Source of the DNA: Novipirellula artificiosorum
GTDB lineage: Bacteria; Planctomycetota; Planctomycetia; Pirellulales; Pirellulaceae
Length of the DNA: 64,000 nucleotides
Reading direction: 5' to 3'
Assembly: GCF_007860135.1 (NCBI RefSeq)
Contig: NZ_SJPV01000002.1
Coordinates: forward strand, 333,055 to 397,054
The position numbers and the translations under genes are program-made. How positions within the stretch are numbered: the first letter of the stretch is position 1; each line of letters begins with the position of its first letter. This document shows positions 63,124 to 64,000 of the stretch, one piece after another. A model generated the notes under the pieces. That model had not been told where the DNA came from and did no database searches. It saw nothing but the letters and a program-made list of their open reading frames with translations.

Positions 63124-64000
63124 TCAGTCTCCTGATTGAGGAACACGACGGTACCGCTGCGAAACCACGATAAAAGCATAACCGTTAGCAGTCGGCACAC
63201 TTTCAAAAACGGTCTTGGTGATTTCGTGCGCTGACTTGCGCCCGTGCGTGATCGCATAATCAAGCTCCGTCTTGGCAAGCGTTTCCTCAAGCGTGGCGGG
63301 AATGAACTTCAACACGTGCCGATCTTCCGAGTCGATACCAGCACGCAACAGCAACGCTTGATCGTATTGCATCAGTGGACTGGGCGTCGTCCAGCGAAAG
63401 TAGAGCCGTTTTTCACTTGCGCTGTCGAGAATTCGTTCCTTGACCGGGTCCCCGGAAAGTTGGCGTGCAACATCCACACCTTGAATCGACCCGCCAACGA
63501 CACCGACTTCGATCCCAAAATGATCCAGCTGTTTCGCGTAGTCTTCGAGACGGTTTGCCGTGAACTGAAGATGCCAACGATCCGATCTTGAAACCGTTTC
63601 CTGTGCGAGAGTGGGACCCACACGAAGTGAAACGCCGGCTCTCAATCGCTCCGGAAATCCACCCTGGTGATCAACCGACACCGCGACCTTTCGGACCGCT
63701 CGGGTCACCGCACGAATCGATTCCTGGAGCGACGGAGCGATCAGTTCAGCAACCTCGACATCCGACGGCACCTCGAAGCCTGCATCGACACTCCGATCGT
63801 GTGGTAACGCGACCGATGAGACGGCAGCCGGGCTTGGCGGCACGGGAACGGGCGACGCCGCGCGACCCAGGACCCAGATCAGGAGCAAAACGCAAACCAA
63901 GGTGCCGGCAAACCAAACCAAGGCAAGCAAGAAGCTGGAAACCAAATCGAACCGACTCGTCGACAGCTTTGCGCGGACTGCAGTTCGCGACCACGGGGTT
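63124..64000 (-). CDS. Membrane-anchored hypothetical protein, 5' end outside window
   Basis: The minus-strand frame is open from the window edge (64000) down to 63124, so the start lies beyond the window; a TTG at 63945 is a weak alternative. It begins with a cytoplasmic piece (RTAVRAKLSTSRFD), then one membrane helix (LVSSFLLALVWFAGTLVCVLLLIWVLG). An extracytoplasmic domain of about 230 residues follows (VRKVAVSVDHQGGFPERL, RLEDYAKQLDHFGIEVGVVG, GYAFIVVSQRYRRVP). No family was recognised. It converges on the kinase gene with 17 bp between the stops. Confidence 0.7.
   Translation of the reverse strand, partial: TPWSRTAVRAKLSTSRFDLVSSFLLALVWFAGTLVCVLLLIWVLGRAASPVPVPPSPAAVSSVALPHDRSVDAGFEVPSDVEVAELIAPSLQESIRAVTRAVRKVAVSVDHQGGFPERLRAGVSLRVGPTLAQETVSRSDRWHLQFTANRLEDYAKQLDHFGIEVGVVGGSIQGVDVARQLSGDPVKERILDSASEKRLYFRWTTPSPLMQYDQALLLRAGIDSEDRHVLKFIPATLEETLAKTELDYAITHGRKSAHEITKTVFESVPTANGYAFIVVSQRYRRVPQSGD

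Overview
The window looks like a chromosome segment of a marine planctomycete, most likely family Pirellulaceae (Rhodopirellula-like). This is an inference from content: many sulfatases, a two-haem planctomycete-type cytochrome, a Ser/Thr kinase beside a planctomycete-type ECF sigma factor, several secreted proteins of the kind found in that phylum, and Kdo synthesis. No rRNA marker is present to confirm it.

There are two very different halves. Positions 1 to about 18,950 are accessory. The first 4.6 kb hold a partial SAM methyltransferase, an AlkB-like dioxygenase, a decayed methyltransferase, IS3 and ISKra4 transposase scraps, a 5'-truncated outer-membrane barrel gene, a C39-like peptidase and a chimeric ORF. 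From 4.7 to 18.5 kb lies a sulfated-polysaccharide locus, all on the plus strand: a PL7 alginate-lyase-like enzyme, three intact sulfatases, a 964-residue glycosidase-like protein and a GH5/GH113-like hybrid. They are interleaved with sulfatase and glycosidase fragments, frameshifts, three truncated Tat-signal ORFs and a diverged direct repeat of one sulfatase-to-sulfatase junction. This block ends close to the 3' side of a tRNA-Ala gene (19,076-19,148), as a genomic island would.

From 19 kb to the end the sequence is ordinary, tightly packed core-type genome with few broken genes. In order it holds: a lipoprotein and a diguanylate cyclase; a receiver protein with a small secretion/pilus-type set (GspE-like ATPase, GspF-like membrane protein, one pseudopilin); a class III aminotransferase and an EamA transporter; two amidohydrolase-like proteins; an ABC-2 exporter operon with a large membrane-anchored partner; folC, an SpsF-like nucleotidyltransferase, a lipoprotein and apt; a PilZ protein and an NtrC-type regulator; a di-haem cytochrome; a TPR lipoprotein, kdsA and tilS; RNase Y and a TrmH-type methyltransferase; a flavin/iron-sulfur membrane protein; a TPR/GT9-like protein; argH; a large secreted protein; and an ECF sigma factor with a transmembrane Ser/Thr kinase.

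The two most notable observations are the mosaic of carbohydrate-active gene fragments beside the tRNA, and the kinase at 60,929-63,106, whose extracytoplasmic half resembles a TAXI-type solute-binding protein. That architecture suggests a ligand-sensing receptor kinase. All assignments rest on reading motifs and translated sequence; no database search was run.
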